A DNA stretch of 64,000 bases, from positions 124,001-188,000 of the forward strand of contig NZ_PDLO01000003.1 in assembly GCF_002631205.1 (NCBI RefSeq), written 5' to 3'. The position numbers and the translations under genes were made by a program. Below the pieces are notes generated by a model. It was not told where the DNA came from and did no database searches. It saw only the letters and a program-made list of their open reading frames with translations. Of this stretch, positions 17,859-26,870 are shown in pieces (positions within the stretch are counted from its first letter, which is position 1; each line of letters begins with the position of its first letter). The stretch comes from Neolewinella marina. GTDB taxonomy: Bacteria > Bacteroidota > Bacteroidia > Chitinophagales > Saprospiraceae.

Positions 17859-20396
17859 ATGTCCAAGCTTAAGTCTTTTTTATTCGCCGGAACCGAAGGG
17901 TGGAGCCGCACGGCCCTCAAGCTTTTTTGGATTCTGGTCTTCGCCATGCCCATCGGGGTGGTATTGCTGTTTGTCGGACTGAGTTTTACGGATTTGCCCT
18001 CCGTCACCGAATTGGAGAACCCGAAGAACAACGAAGCCAGCCCGGTGCTGGCTTCCGACGGGTCGGTCCTCGGTCGCTACTTCGTGGAGAACCGGGTAAT
18101 GGTTGACTTCAAGGACCTCGGCCCCCACCTCGAGGCGGCCCTGGTCAGCACCGAGGACGAGCGCTACTATACCCACAGTGGCATCGATTGGCAGAGTCTG
18201 CCCCGGGTGGTCATCAAGACGGCCATCCTGGGCCAGCAATCTTCGGGGGGTGGCTCCACCATCACCCAGCAGTTGGCCAAACTGCTGTTCACCGAGCAGG
18301 TCAGCGCCAACATCGTCGAGCGGGGCTTTCAGAAACTCAAGGAGTGGATCATCGCCGTCCGCCTCGAGCGCAAGTACACCAAGGAGGAAATCATCGCGAT
18401 GTACCTCAACCGCTACGACTTCATCAACGGCGCCCAGGGCATCCGTGCCGCGGCGGAGAATTACTTCGACGGTAAGCGACCCAGCGACCTGAATGTAGAA
18501 GAGGCGGCCATGCTCATCGGCATGCTGAAGAACGCCTCCCTCTACAACCCCCTCCGCTTCCCCGACCGCACCCGCAACCGCCGCAACCAGGTGCTGGCGC
18601 AGATGGTCAGAAATAACCGTATCTCCCGCACCGAATTCGATTCCCTTTCGGCCCTGCCCCTGGGCATCAAATTTACCCGTCAGCGCCACGACGACGGACT
18701 GGCCCCCTATTTCCGCATGGTGCTCGCCGAGGAAGCCAAACGCATCCTCTCCCAGGAGCCCTACCTGAAATCCAACGGCCAGCCCTACGACATCTATCGC
18801 GACGGCCTCACCTTCTACACGACCATCGATCCGGTCATGCAGCAGCACGCCGAAGAACAGGCCGTGGCCCACATGCGGCAGCTGCAAAAGCAGTTCTTCC
18901 AGCACTGGAAGAGCCTGGACCCCTGGACATACACCAATCCTTATTCCGAGACCGAGGTGAGGGTGGACCGCCGCCAGGAAAGTCTCCAGAACGCCATCCG
19001 CCACTCCGATCGCTACCAGGCCTACCGGAACGCGATCCTCCAGCCGGTGCTCGACGCCGTCGGGGAAAAGATGGACTTCCGTTTCTCGCGCAACGACCGT
19101 GAAATCGAGCGGATGATGCAGGAAAAGGAAGAACCTGGGGCCATCGACGAGGCCGTGCGCCTCAACCTGATCTCCGAAGACTTCGCCGACCGCCACCGGA
19201 AGGTGATGCGGCTTCCGGAGTTTGCCGAGCTGGAGCGCGCCTGGAAGGAACTGCAGCGTACCGTAAAGACCGAATTTGAGAAGGAAGTCAAGATGCGGGT
19301 CTTCACTTACGACAATGACCGCATGGAAACGGACACGCTGATGACCCCCCTGGACAGCGTGCGTTACCACAAGATGATCCTGCAGATCGGTAGCATGTCC
19401 GTTGAGCCCAGCACCGGCTACGTCCGCACCTGGGTGGGGGGCAGCAATTTCAAGTGGTTTCAGTACGATCACGTCACCACCAAGCGGCAGGTAGGCTCGA
19501 CCTTCAAGCCGTTCATCTACGCGGCCAGCATTGACCTGCGTGGCATCACCCCCTGCCAGCGGGTACTCGACCAGCCCGTCACCATCGCGCCGGGCGACGG
19601 CAATTTCCACCTGAACAAACCCTGGACCCCCCGCAACTCCAACGGCGCCTACAGCTACGCCGATTACACCCTCTACCAGGGGCTGAAAAACTCCGTGAAC
19701 ACCATTTCGGCCTATCTGATGAAGGAACTGGCCAGCACGGAGCCCGTCCGCAATATGGTGGCCAATATGGGCATCCCGAAGGAGGAAATTCCGGATGCTC
19801 CGTCTATCGCCCTGGGATCGGTTGACCTCACCGTACAGCAACTCACCGGGGCCTACACCACTTTCGGAAACAATGGCGTATTCATCCGCCCTGTATTCCT
19901 TACCCGCATCGAGGACCGTACCGGCCGCGTCATCTACGAATACCTGCCCGAAGAACAGCCGGCCATCAGTCCCCAGGCCAACTACGTCATGGTCAATATG
20001 CTGTCGCGCGCCTCCGTAGGCAACCTGGGCGGCGTGGAAGGCCCCGTAGGCGGCAAGACCGGTACCACCAACGACCAGACCGACGGCTGGTACATGGGCA
20101 TCACCCCCGAGCTTATCGTCGGCACCTGGGTGGGCGGCGACGACCGCTGGATCCGCTTCCGCAGCCTCGGCCTCGGCGCCGGTTCGAATATGGCCAAGCC
20201 GTTCTTCCGCCGCTTCGTCCGTGCCGCTCAGGAAGACGAAACCATCGGCTGGGATACCAGCAAGGACTGGATCAGGCCCGAAGGTGAACTCGGTATCGAA
20301 ATGAACTGCGACGCCTACAACGGCGGCAACGATGACCTCCTCGAGGACGGGCAGCTCCTCTCCGACGACCCATTTGGTAACAGTCCGGATTTTTAA
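17859..20396 (+). CDS. Class A penicillin-binding protein 1A (transglycosylase/transpeptidase)
   Basis: 845-residue bifunctional peptidoglycan synthase. Short cytoplasmic N-terminus, one membrane anchor (about 22-45, WILVFAMPIGVVLLFVGLSF), GT51 glycosyltransferase with EDERYYTHSGIDW (catalytic Glu, near 99-111) and GGSTITQQLAKLLF, then a transpeptidase with STFKPFIYA (SxxK, about 546), SVN (about 613) and KTGTTNDQTDGW (about 732). A long helical, charged insertion lies between the two (about 330-490: ADRHRKVMRLPEFAELERAW and neighbours), common in Bacteroidota PBP1A. The C-terminus is short and acidic. Gene symbol left blank because mrcA/ponA naming is uncertain in this phylum. Confidence 0.95.
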   Translation: MSKLKSFLFAGTEGWSRTALKLFWILVFAMPIGVVLLFVGLSFTDLPSVTELENPKNNEASPVLASDGSVLGRYFVENRVMVDFKDLGPHLEAALVSTEDERYYTHSGIDWQSLPRVVIKTAILGQQSSGGGSTITQQLAKLLFTEQVSANIVERGFQKLKEWIIAVRLERKYTKEEIIAMYLNRYDFINGAQGIRAAAENYFDGKRPSDLNVEEAAMLIGMLKNASLYNPLRFPDRTRNRRNQVLAQMVRNNRISRTEFDSLSALPLGIKFTRQRHDDGLAPYFRMVLAEEAKRILSQEPYLKSNGQPYDIYRDGLTFYTTIDPVMQQHAEEQAVAHMRQLQKQFFQHWKSLDPWTYTNPYSETEVRVDRRQESLQNAIRHSDRYQAYRNAILQPVLDAVGEKMDFRFSRNDREIERMMQEKEEPGAIDEAVRLNLISEDFADRHRKVMRLPEFAELERAWKELQRTVKTEFEKEVKMRVFTYDNDRMETDTLMTPLDSVRYHKMILQIGSMSVEPSTGYVRTWVGGSNFKWFQYDHVTTKRQVGSTFKPFIYAASIDLRGITPCQRVLDQPVTIAPGDGNFHLNKPWTPRNSNGAYSYADYTLYQGLKNSVNTISAYLMKELASTEPVRNMVANMGIPKEEIPDAPSIALGSVDLTVQQLTGAYTTFGNNGVFIRPVFLTRIEDRTGRVIYEYLPEEQPAISPQANYVMVNMLSRASVGNLGGVEGPVGGKTGTTNDQTDGWYMGITPELIVGTWVGGDDRWIRFRSLGLGAGSNMAKPFFRRFVRAAQEDETIGWDTSKDWIRPEGELGIEMNCDAYNGGNDDLLEDGQLLSDDPFGNSPDF

Positions 20397-20417
20397 GGCG
20401 TGGACACGGGTTTCGGT

Positions 20418-21563
20418 TTATTCAGCAAGACTAGCGAGCACGGCTTTCCAGTACTCCCGCAACTGGAAATGGCTATAGTGTTCCCAGCAATTGACGGGCA
20501 ATTCTCGGTTCCCTTTCGCGAAATTAATTAGGATGTGCCCCAGGTCATTGGCGCTTGAGTAAGGTATCACCGCTGGATCCTGCACTGGGTGCCAGGCTGG
20601 CAATAAAAGTGGCTTTTTAAAAAAGATGGCATCGAAGGGGGTGCCGAGTGCCTTTGTGCGTCCAATTTGTTCTTGATACCGGCCAACAGTGACGGGTGTT
20701 TTAAGGGGGGCCAAAATGAGATCGCTCTCTGCCAGTAAACGATCAAAGTCGGTCTTATTCAGGCCATTTGGGTATTTGTGAATAGTAAGGGGGCCGGTAG
20801 CCGGGTGACTAAAGGCATGTGCCAACCGGGTTTGAAACAATTGTTCCAAGGTGGGATTTCTAAAACGCCCTGCAAGATGGACGTGCATGGGGGCTTCCGA
20901 TTCTGCCACGATGACCAGCGCATCAATGACAGCCTGATAGTCTCTAGTCCTTTCGGTCACGGTACCGGGGATAATTACCCTTAGCCCAGAGGAAGCCGCC
21001 GGTCGATTCAGTATTTTACAGCCGGCTTGGTAAGCGGCAAATGGAAGAACCAGATGCGGCACGGCATACAAGAAAGATTCTTTCTTTCCCTCACTTGCTA
21101 GCGCGGCGGTGGCGTAGGTAAGTGCCCCAGCGGAAGCCAGAAATCGGCGGTGTGATCTTTTGCGGATCAACGTTCGCAAGTCTTTTAACCTGTCCACTAT
21201 GCGCTCGGGAGGGTGACGATACTCCTTTCGGTCAAAACAATTGTTCAGGTTGTGAAGGAGAACGGCGTAGCGCACGCGTCCCGCCAAGGAGTAAAACCAC
21301 TCGGTTCGTTTGCCCAGTGTCGCTATAAAAGCTACACAAGTAGATGAAAATTGCAGCCGTTCAAGGTAGTCTGACCAGCTAAGGCAGCCTACTGGTCCGC
21401 GCAGCTCTACACCCGTAAGCGTACGACAATAGGTTGTGAGTTGATCCCGATACCAAGGATTTACGTGCACGACGATTTTAAGGTCCTCAATCGTTGCCAA
21501 TATGGGAATCCATCGTTCGATGAGTTCGGTATGGTCGAAAGCTTCAATGTAGTGGAGCGTCAT
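20418..21563 (-). CDS. Glycosyltransferase-like protein (GT-B fold, probable)
   Basis: 381 residues. It has a GT-B-like plan: an N-terminal half with LKIVVHVNPWYRDQL and YAVLLHNLNNCFDR, and a C-terminal half with LRVIIPGTVTERTRDYQAVIDALV, MHVHLAGRF and LLAESDLILAPLKTP (about 265-280), the last resembling the sugar-nucleotide-binding region of retaining GTs. No signal peptide or membrane helix. ATG 21563 overlaps the stop of the upstream glycosyltransferase (ATGA), so it is the third gene of purB-GT-GT. GC is lower than the flanks and codon choice more AT-rich, suggesting horizontal origin. Substrate unknown. Confidence 0.68.
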   Translation of the reverse strand: MTLHYIEAFDHTELIERWIPILATIEDLKIVVHVNPWYRDQLTTYCRTLTGVELRGPVGCLSWSDYLERLQFSSTCVAFIATLGKRTEWFYSLAGRVRYAVLLHNLNNCFDRKEYRHPPERIVDRLKDLRTLIRKRSHRRFLASAGALTYATAALASEGKKESFLYAVPHLVLPFAAYQAGCKILNRPAASSGLRVIIPGTVTERTRDYQAVIDALVIVAESEAPMHVHLAGRFRNPTLEQLFQTRLAHAFSHPATGPLTIHKYPNGLNKTDFDRLLAESDLILAPLKTPVTVGRYQEQIGRTKALGTPFDAIFFKKPLLLPAWHPVQDPAVIPYSSANDLGHILINFAKGNRELPVNCWEHYSHFQLREYWKAVLASLAE

Positions 21564-22672
21564 GGGTTGACCCGGTACAGTCCATAGAGTTGGCCAAGGT
21601 TCTGGCCTGCGTCATATCCGGCCTCCCTCAGTATCTGATGTCGTGCGGTCGTCCCTACCTTCCTGGTCGCCGAATTTTCCAGTATTGTAGAGGCCCACCT
21701 CGCCGGGGATTCCAACCCAATGAACCGGACCAAACCGAGGTTTAAGTCGATCTCTGGACTTACACGGTCGGAAACGATGGAAGAGAGACCCATGGCTTGA
21801 GATTCGACAATGACCAGAGGAAAACCTTCGTAATAGGAGGGGAGTAGTAGATGGTCGCTGGCGAACATAAGATCGGGAGTATCTTGCCGGGACCCCAGCA
21901 GCCGGACGTGGCCTGTAAGGCCCAGCTCCCGCGCTCGTTCAATAATGGCTGGACGCAGCCTGCCCTCTCCGGCGTAAATTAGCATAACTTCCTTGCCCTG
22001 AAGCCGAAGCGAGTGTAGTACTTCCAGGCTATAAAGCGGGTTTTTTTGCTGCTCTAATCTGCCCACCTGGCAAAGCAACGTGGCGGTGTCCGACACCCCG
22101 ATAGATTTCCTTATTTCAGATTTTCGGTGCAGGGGCGGTGGTTCAAATTCCTGTAATGCAATTCCATTTTTCATTACGGTGAAGGGGGTTGAATTACCGT
22201 ACAAGAATTGCCCTGCAGCGCGTCCGCAAGCAATACGTCCGGTAGCCAATCTCCGGGCCAGACCGATAGTTAACCCCTGGTAAAGACGGGCGAGTGGTGA
22301 TAGGCGTAAATTGGGTCGGGTAACGTGCGCGTGCATGACGCGTATTTTGGTGCCGGACATCCAAGCGGCCAATAGATAGAGCCCGCTGTGGTATAGATCG
22401 TGAACGTGGATGGCCGAATACTGATGGTGGCTGGTCAAGAATGACTTGCTAAGCTTAAGCCGATCCAGCAGATTTTTCGGTTCTCGTAGGCGATGGATTC
22501 TTCCCCCGAGCTGCCTAATTTCTTCGTCATAATCGAATTGGTCATTCGAGAAGTAGAGGAAATCGAACAGCAGGCGGGACCTGTCCATACACCGGTAGAG
22601 ATTCATAATCATCGTTTCAACTCCGGCCCGGTTCATTCCACCTGCGATATGCAGAACTCTGAAAGCGCTCAA
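21560..22672 (-). CDS. GT4-family glycosyltransferase
   Basis: 370-residue retaining glycosyltransferase of GT-B fold. N-terminal VLHIAGGMNRAGVETMIMNLY (Gly-rich acceptor loop), then ILHVHDLYHSG-like (about 90), and the C-terminal donor domain LLCQVGRLEQQKNPLYSLEVL, LIYAGEGRLRPAIIERA, VRLLGSRQDTPDLMFASD and LPSYYEGFPLVIVESQAMG (the E(x7)E motif, about 282-300). The start is a TTG overlapping the purB TGA (TTGA), implying translational coupling. GC is markedly lower than purB. Probably builds a cell-surface polysaccharide or O-antigen-like glycan. Confidence 0.88.
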   Translation of the reverse strand: MSAFRVLHIAGGMNRAGVETMIMNLYRCMDRSRLLFDFLYFSNDQFDYDEEIRQLGGRIHRLREPKNLLDRLKLSKSFLTSHHQYSAIHVHDLYHSGLYLLAAWMSGTKIRVMHAHVTRPNLRLSPLARLYQGLTIGLARRLATGRIACGRAAGQFLYGNSTPFTVMKNGIALQEFEPPPLHRKSEIRKSIGVSDTATLLCQVGRLEQQKNPLYSLEVLHSLRLQGKEVMLIYAGEGRLRPAIIERARELGLTGHVRLLGSRQDTPDLMFASDHLLLPSYYEGFPLVIVESQAMGLSSIVSDRVSPEIDLNLGLVRFIGLESPARWASTILENSATRKVGTTARHQILREAGYDAGQNLGQLYGLYRVNP

Positions 22673-24009
22673 AACCGTCCCACATAATTCTCCGGCCGGA
22701 TGGCCCGCAGCTCGGACTTCACTTCCTCGGACACTTCCAGCTGGTCGATGAAGCGATGGATCTCCGTCTCTCCGATATTGGCCTGCCCGCGGGTAAGCTC
22801 CTTCAGGGCTTCGTAGGGCTGGGGATAACCTTCCCGGCGCAGCACATTCTGGATGGCCTCGGCGGTCACCATCCAGTTGGCTTCCAGGTCGGCGGCGATC
22901 TTGTCGGGGTTCAGTAACAGCTTGCCGAGACCTTTCTCAATAGCCTTTACCGCAATCAGTACGTGGGCGAAGGGGACACCGACATTGCGCAGTACGGTGG
23001 AGTCGGTCAGGTCGCGCTGGAGGCGGCTTACGGGCAGCTTGTCCGCCAGATGCGTAAGGAGGGCGCGCGCTAGCCCCAGGTTGCCCTCGGCGTTTTCAAA
23101 GTCGATGGGGTTCACCTTGTGGGGCATTGCCGAACTCCCAATCTCGCCCGCGACGGTGCGCTGGCGGAAGTACTCCATGCTGATGTAGGTCCAGATGTCC
23201 TGGCAAAGGTCGATCAGGATGGTACACACCCGGGTCAGGGCGTGGAATCCCGCTCCCAGATTGTCGTAGTGCTCGATCTGGGTGGTGGGGTAGCTGCGCT
23301 CCAGCCCGAGGTCATTCTTGACAAACTCGTCGGCGAAGCCGTGCCAGTCGTAATCCGGGTAGCTTACGTAATGGGCGTTCATATTGCCGGTGGCACCCCC
23401 GAACTTGGCCGATACGGGTACGGCCTTCAGTTGGCGGACCTGCTCCCGCAGCCGGCTGGTCCAGACGGCGAATTCCTTGCCCAGCAGGGTGGGGGAGGCG
23501 GGCTGTCCGTGGGTTTTGGCCAGCATGGGCACGTCCCGCCACGCATCGACCAGCCCGTCGAGCTGCTGAGTGAGTTGCTGGAAAGCGGGCAACATCACCT
23601 CCTCCAGGGCATCCCGCAGGCTGAGGGGGATGGCCGTGTTGTTGATGTCCTGGGAGGTGAGTCCGAAGTGGGTAAACTCCAGGATGGCATCCAGTCCCCG
23701 CTCCTTAAGCTTGTCCTTGACGAAGTACTCTACCGCCTTGACGTCGTGATTGGTAACCCGCTCGGTTTCCTTGATGGTCTGAGCGTCGGAAACGTCGAAG
23801 TTGTCGACGACCTCCCCGAGGTCAGCGATCTGCTGCCGGCTTACCGATTGCAGCTGAGGCAGCCCCAGGCGGTGGAGGGCCTGCAGGTAACGCACTTCAA
23901 CCAGGACGCGGTAGCGGATCAGGCCGTACTCGCTGAAGTAGGGTGCGAGGGCTTCGGTTTTGTTGGCGTAACGGCCATCGACGGGACTGATAGCGGAAAG
24001 AGCGGACAT
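22669..24009 (-). CDS. purB: Adenylosuccinate lyase
   Basis: 446-residue enzyme of the fumarase/aspartase superfamily, acting twice in purine synthesis (SAICAR to AICAR, adenylosuccinate to AMP). MSALSAISPVDGRYANKTEAL is the typical start; TSQDINNTAIPL (about 114-125), AKTHGQPASPTLLGKE (catalytic His) and the flexible signature loop SSAMPHKVNPIDFENAEGN (about 296-314) are intact. Length is typical of the E. coli-like type. First gene of a coupled block with two glycosyltransferases; an exact promoter element lies 20 bases before its start. Confidence 0.96.
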   Translation of the reverse strand: MSALSAISPVDGRYANKTEALAPYFSEYGLIRYRVLVEVRYLQALHRLGLPQLQSVSRQQIADLGEVVDNFDVSDAQTIKETERVTNHDVKAVEYFVKDKLKERGLDAILEFTHFGLTSQDINNTAIPLSLRDALEEVMLPAFQQLTQQLDGLVDAWRDVPMLAKTHGQPASPTLLGKEFAVWTSRLREQVRQLKAVPVSAKFGGATGNMNAHYVSYPDYDWHGFADEFVKNDLGLERSYPTTQIEHYDNLGAGFHALTRVCTILIDLCQDIWTYISMEYFRQRTVAGEIGSSAMPHKVNPIDFENAEGNLGLARALLTHLADKLPVSRLQRDLTDSTVLRNVGVPFAHVLIAVKAIEKGLGKLLLNPDKIAADLEANWMVTAEAIQNVLRREGYPQPYEALKELTRGQANIGETEIHRFIDQLEVSEEVKSELRAIRPENYVGRF

Positions 24010-24028
24010 AGCGAGTAAACTTTGGCCG

Positions 24029-24036
24029 CAAAGGTA
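24029..24036 (-). promoter_or_regulatory. Promoter -7 element (TACCTTTG) for purB
   Basis: Minus-strand TACCTTTG, exact TAnnTTTG, 20 bases before the purB ATG at 24009. It would drive purB and, by coupling, the two glycosyltransferase genes. Confidence 0.6.
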
Positions 24037-24088
24037 ACTAAGCCCCGCCGGGAATGGTCAGTATAGCGGCGATGATCCCGCTTCGCGC

Positions 24089-24463
24089 TCAGACAAAGAA
24101 TTCATCGTCCAGCTCGGTGGGGCGGCTTTTATCCCGGCTGAGGTGAAAAGGTTTCGCGTCCGTATGGGGTTGTAGGCTGGGGTCGACGCGGGTGAGAGGG
24201 GTGCGGGAACTCGCCAGCAGGCACCGGTCGTTGCGGAAGACGTCGACGGCGTACCCGCCATACCAGTTCATGCCGATCTCCACGCGGTAGCGGTCTACGC
24301 CTTCGCCTCCGGGAGCGTCCACCGTGAAGTAGTGGGTGCGGCCGAAGAGGCTCCAGCCGGAGCTGGCCAGGTTACCGTTAAAGAATACTTTTTCCTCACC
24401 AGACCAGAGGCTGTTGTGAACCTCCAGCAGGTCTTCTTCGATGGGCAGGGAAAGGATACGCAT
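24089..24463 (-). CDS. Hypothetical protein
   Basis: 124 residues from ATG 24463 (MRILSLPIEEDLLEVHNSLW); the open frame extends upstream but without a plausible start. Contains VFFNGNLASSGWSLFGRTHYF, YRVEIGMNWYGGYAVDVFRND and an acidic tail RPTELDDEFFV. Predicted cytosolic, mixed alpha/beta (the middle reads as beta strands). I do not recognise the family. It is separated from purB by 80 bases and is divergent from the CcmD-like gene. Confidence 0.65.
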   Translation of the reverse strand: MRILSLPIEEDLLEVHNSLWSGEEKVFFNGNLASSGWSLFGRTHYFTVDAPGGEGVDRYRVEIGMNWYGGYAVDVFRNDRCLLASSRTPLTRVDPSLQPHTDAKPFHLSRDKSRPTELDDEFFV

Positions 24464-24638
24464 AATGCAGTGGCTTAATTGGATGTCCAACTTCGCGGTG
24501 GCAGCCCACGGGGGCAAAATCGGTAGACGAATGGCGCGGATAACTGGACCATTGCCGGTGCGAAGTATTCCTGACCGCAGGCTACCTCCGAGAGTAACGC
24601 GATTGCGTACCTTCGCCGATGCCTAACCAGCCGATGCC

Positions 24639-24860
24639 ATGTCACGCTACCTTGTTCTTCTCCTCCTTTGTTGCACCTGCGTCCCCGCCCTCGCCCAGGA
24701 GGCGGCGGTAGCCCCCCCGGCCGATTTCATGCGCAGCATCGGGAAGATGTACGTGGTGGTGGCCGTCATCGTCGTTGTATTCCTTGGTCTGGCGTACTAC
24801 CTCTGGAGGCTGGACCGCCGCCTAACCATTATTGAAAATCAAATTGAAGATCATGCCTGA
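24639..24860 (+). CDS. CcmD-like small membrane protein
   Basis: 73 residues: a Sec signal (MSRYLVLLLLCCTCVPALAQ), a short linker with PADFMRSIGKMYVVV, one membrane helix (about 38-58, VVAVIVVVFLGLAYYLWRL) and a charged tail DRRLTIIENQIED. This matches the CcmD-family small proteins that in Bacteroidota sit near cytochrome-c maturation genes or, as here, just before glutamate dehydrogenase. Its stop overlaps the dehydrogenase start by 8 bases, so the pair is translationally coupled. A TACCTTCG promoter-like element is at 24608-24615. True CcmD function is unproven here, as no ccmA, ccmB or ccmC genes are in the window. Confidence 0.72.
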   Translation: MSRYLVLLLLCCTCVPALAQEAAVAPPADFMRSIGKMYVVVAVIVVVFLGLAYYLWRLDRRLTIIENQIEDHA

Positions 24861-26271
24861 CAATTCTTTTCTGGAAAGCGTGGGTCAATATTTTGACGCC
24901 GCAGCTCCCCACACCGGTTTGCCGGAAGGCCTACTGAAGCAGATCAAGGTCTGCAACTCCGTCTACCAAATCTATTTCCCCGTCAAGATTGACGGAGAGG
25001 TGCGCGTGATTGAGGCCTACCGGGCCCAGCACAGCCACCACCGGAGTCCCACCAAGGGGGGCATCCGCTACTCCAACCACGTGAACCAGGAAGAGGTAGT
25101 GGCCCTGGCCACCCTGATGTCGTACAAGTGCGCCATCGTCGACGTGCCCTTCGGCGGTGCCAAAGGAGGCGTTCGCATCAATCCCTGGGAATACAGCGAA
25201 GCCGACCTGGAAAAGATCACGCGCCGGTACACCACCGAGCTGATCCGCCGCAAGTTTATCGGCCCGGCCATTGACGTGCCGGCACCCGACTACGGTACCG
25301 GTCCCCGGGAAATGGCCTGGATCTACGACACCTACCGCAGCTTCCACCCCGAAGACATCAACGCCGCCGGCTGTGTTACCGGCAAACCGGTGAGCCAGAA
25401 CGGCGTCCGTGGGCGTTCCGAAGCCACGGGCCGTGGCGTCTTTTACGGCATCCGCGAGGCCTGCAACGAGAAGGAACTGATGGACCAGCTTGGCCTGTCG
25501 GTAGGCATCGAAGGGAAGACCATGGTGGTCCAGGGACTGGGTAACGTAGGTTCGCATACGGCTACCATCAGCCAGGACGAAGGCGGCGTGAAGATCATCG
25601 GCGTGTCCGAGGTCGAGGGCGCCATCTATAATCCGGACGGAATGGACATCCACGACGTGATGCGCCACCGCGCCGAGCACGGCACCATCCTTACCTACCC
25701 CGGTGCGGAAGCCTTTGATAAGGAGGATCGCCGGGCCGTTCTGGAGTTCGAGTGCGACATTCTCGTACCCGCCGCCCTGGAGAACCAGATCGACGAGCAC
25801 AACGCTGGCAACGTGAAAGCGAAGCTGATTGCCGAGGCCGCCAACGGACCGGTCACGGCCGCCGGCGCCGCTATCCTGGCCGAGCGCGGCATCGTGGTAC
25901 TGCCCGACATCTACCTGAACGCGGGTGGGGTAACGGTAAGCTACTTCGAGTGGCTCAAGAACCTGAGCCATATGCGCTTCGGCCGCCTGCAGAAGCGCTT
26001 CGACGAGCAGAACTACCGCCGCATCGTCGAGCAGATCGAAACCACCACGGGCAAGGAGATCAGCGACCGCGACCGCCGCATGATCATCCACGGGGCCGAC
26101 GAGATCGACCTGGTTCGCTCCGGACTGGAGGAAACGATGATCCTCGGCTTCCAGGGAATCTACTCACTTTACCGCGAAAAGCCCGAGATCAAGGACCTCC
26201 GCACGGCGGCTTTTGCGCTGGCAATCAGCAAAATATCGAACGACTACATTAGCCTCGGTATTTGGCCGTAA
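24853..26271 (+). CDS. Glutamate dehydrogenase (Glu/Leu/Phe/Val family)
   Basis: 472 residues from ATG 24853 (MPDNSFLESVGQYFDAAAPH); an in-frame TTG at 24832 is less likely. Catalyses reversible oxidative deamination of glutamate to 2-oxoglutarate. Signature HHRSPTKGGIRYS and LMSYKCAIVDVPFGGAKGGV (catalytic Lys near 93-105), then the NAD(P) Rossmann domain with VQGLGNVGSHTA (about 228-239). Gene order CcmD-like, gdh, lrp suggests that the Lrp regulator controls amino-acid/ammonia flux, but this is inferred. Confidence 0.93.
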   Translation: MPDNSFLESVGQYFDAAAPHTGLPEGLLKQIKVCNSVYQIYFPVKIDGEVRVIEAYRAQHSHHRSPTKGGIRYSNHVNQEEVVALATLMSYKCAIVDVPFGGAKGGVRINPWEYSEADLEKITRRYTTELIRRKFIGPAIDVPAPDYGTGPREMAWIYDTYRSFHPEDINAAGCVTGKPVSQNGVRGRSEATGRGVFYGIREACNEKELMDQLGLSVGIEGKTMVVQGLGNVGSHTATISQDEGGVKIIGVSEVEGAIYNPDGMDIHDVMRHRAEHGTILTYPGAEAFDKEDRRAVLEFECDILVPAALENQIDEHNAGNVKAKLIAEAANGPVTAAGAAILAERGIVVLPDIYLNAGGVTVSYFEWLKNLSHMRFGRLQKRFDEQNYRRIVEQIETTTGKEISDRDRRMIIHGADEIDLVRSGLEETMILGFQGIYSLYREKPEIKDLRTAAFALAISKISNDYISLGIWP

Positions 26272-26321
26272 GCCGGCGTTGAGCGAATAATATACTTTTC
26301 TATTCAGGATTGGGAAATAAT

Positions 26322-26352
26322 TGTTGGTGCGGCTATCTTTGCCGCACCAACA
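26322..26352. promoter_or_regulatory. 12-bp perfect dyad enclosing the lrp promoter -7 element
   Basis: TGTTGGTGCGGC (26322-26333), 7-base spacer TATCTTT, then GCCGCACCAACA (26341-26352): a perfect 12-bp inverted repeat. The spacer plus the first G of the right arm is TATCTTTG (26334-26341), an exact promoter -7 element for the Lrp gene at 26377; a TTG at 26310-26312 fits as -33. A repressor bound here would block transcription. It has no U-tract, so it is a poor terminator for the dehydrogenase gene. Confidence 0.6.
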
Positions 26353-26376
26353 TATTATCACTTATCCTATCCTTAT

Positions 26377-26859
26377 ATGTCCGACAAACTTGACAAGATC
26401 GACCTGAGTATCCTCAAAATTCTGCAGGATAACAGCAAGATCACCAACCTCGATCTTTCCAAACGCATCGGACTGAGTCCCGCACCCACTCTTGAGCGGG
26501 TAAAGAAACTGGAGCAGAACGAGGTCATCCAAAGCTACCACGCCAAGGTGAGCCCCGAGGCGATCGGGCTGAACGTGAAAACCTTTGTCCTCGTTTCCCT
26601 GGACTGGAGAAAGAACCAGGCCCGGGAGAACTTCCTCGAGCAGGTGCAGATCATCGAGGAGATCACCGAATGCTACATCATCACCGGGGAGGCCGACTTC
26701 CTGCTGAAGATCGTTTGCAAGGACATCCCCACCTACGAGCGCCTCCTGTTCAAGACGCTGCAGCAGATCGACGAGATCGAGCGGCTTAAAACCCTGATGA
26801 CGCTTTCCACCGTTAAGGATGTGAAGCGACTGCCCTTCGACTACGACGGCGAGGCTTAG
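26377..26859 (+). CDS. Lrp/AsnC family transcriptional regulator
   Basis: 160 residues. N-terminal helix-turn-helix (about 5-50: LDKIDLSILKILQDNSKITN, DLSKRIGLSPAPTLERVKKL) and a C-terminal RAM ligand-binding domain (about 65-150: VKTFVLVSLDW, CYIITGEADFLLKIVCKD). Lrp-type regulators form dimers/octamers that respond to amino acids. It lies directly downstream of glutamate dehydrogenase in the same orientation, with its own promoter inside a perfect dyad, suggesting autoregulation and control of the neighbouring dehydrogenase. Confidence 0.93.
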   Translation: MSDKLDKIDLSILKILQDNSKITNLDLSKRIGLSPAPTLERVKKLEQNEVIQSYHAKVSPEAIGLNVKTFVLVSLDWRKNQARENFLEQVQIIEEITECYIITGEADFLLKIVCKDIPTYERLLFKTLQQIDEIERLKTLMTLSTVKDVKRLPFDYDGEA

Positions 26860-26870
26860 GGCAGGCGCGA

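Noticed and set aside
17880-19841. A 653-codon open frame antisense to the penicillin-binding protein
   Set aside because: It mirrors the codon pattern of the intact PBP1A frame, has no domain motif and is common in GC-rich genes. Similar antisense frames at 52617-54311 and 55119-56438 were dropped for the same reason.
20418-22672. The low-GC pair as part of a prophage or insertion sequence
   Set aside because: No transposase, integrase, terminal repeats or phage genes are seen, and both genes are coupled to purB.
26322-26352. The dyad as a Rho-independent terminator of glutamate dehydrogenase
   Set aside because: No U-tract follows (CATATTATC), and its spacer is an exact promoter element, which favours an operator.
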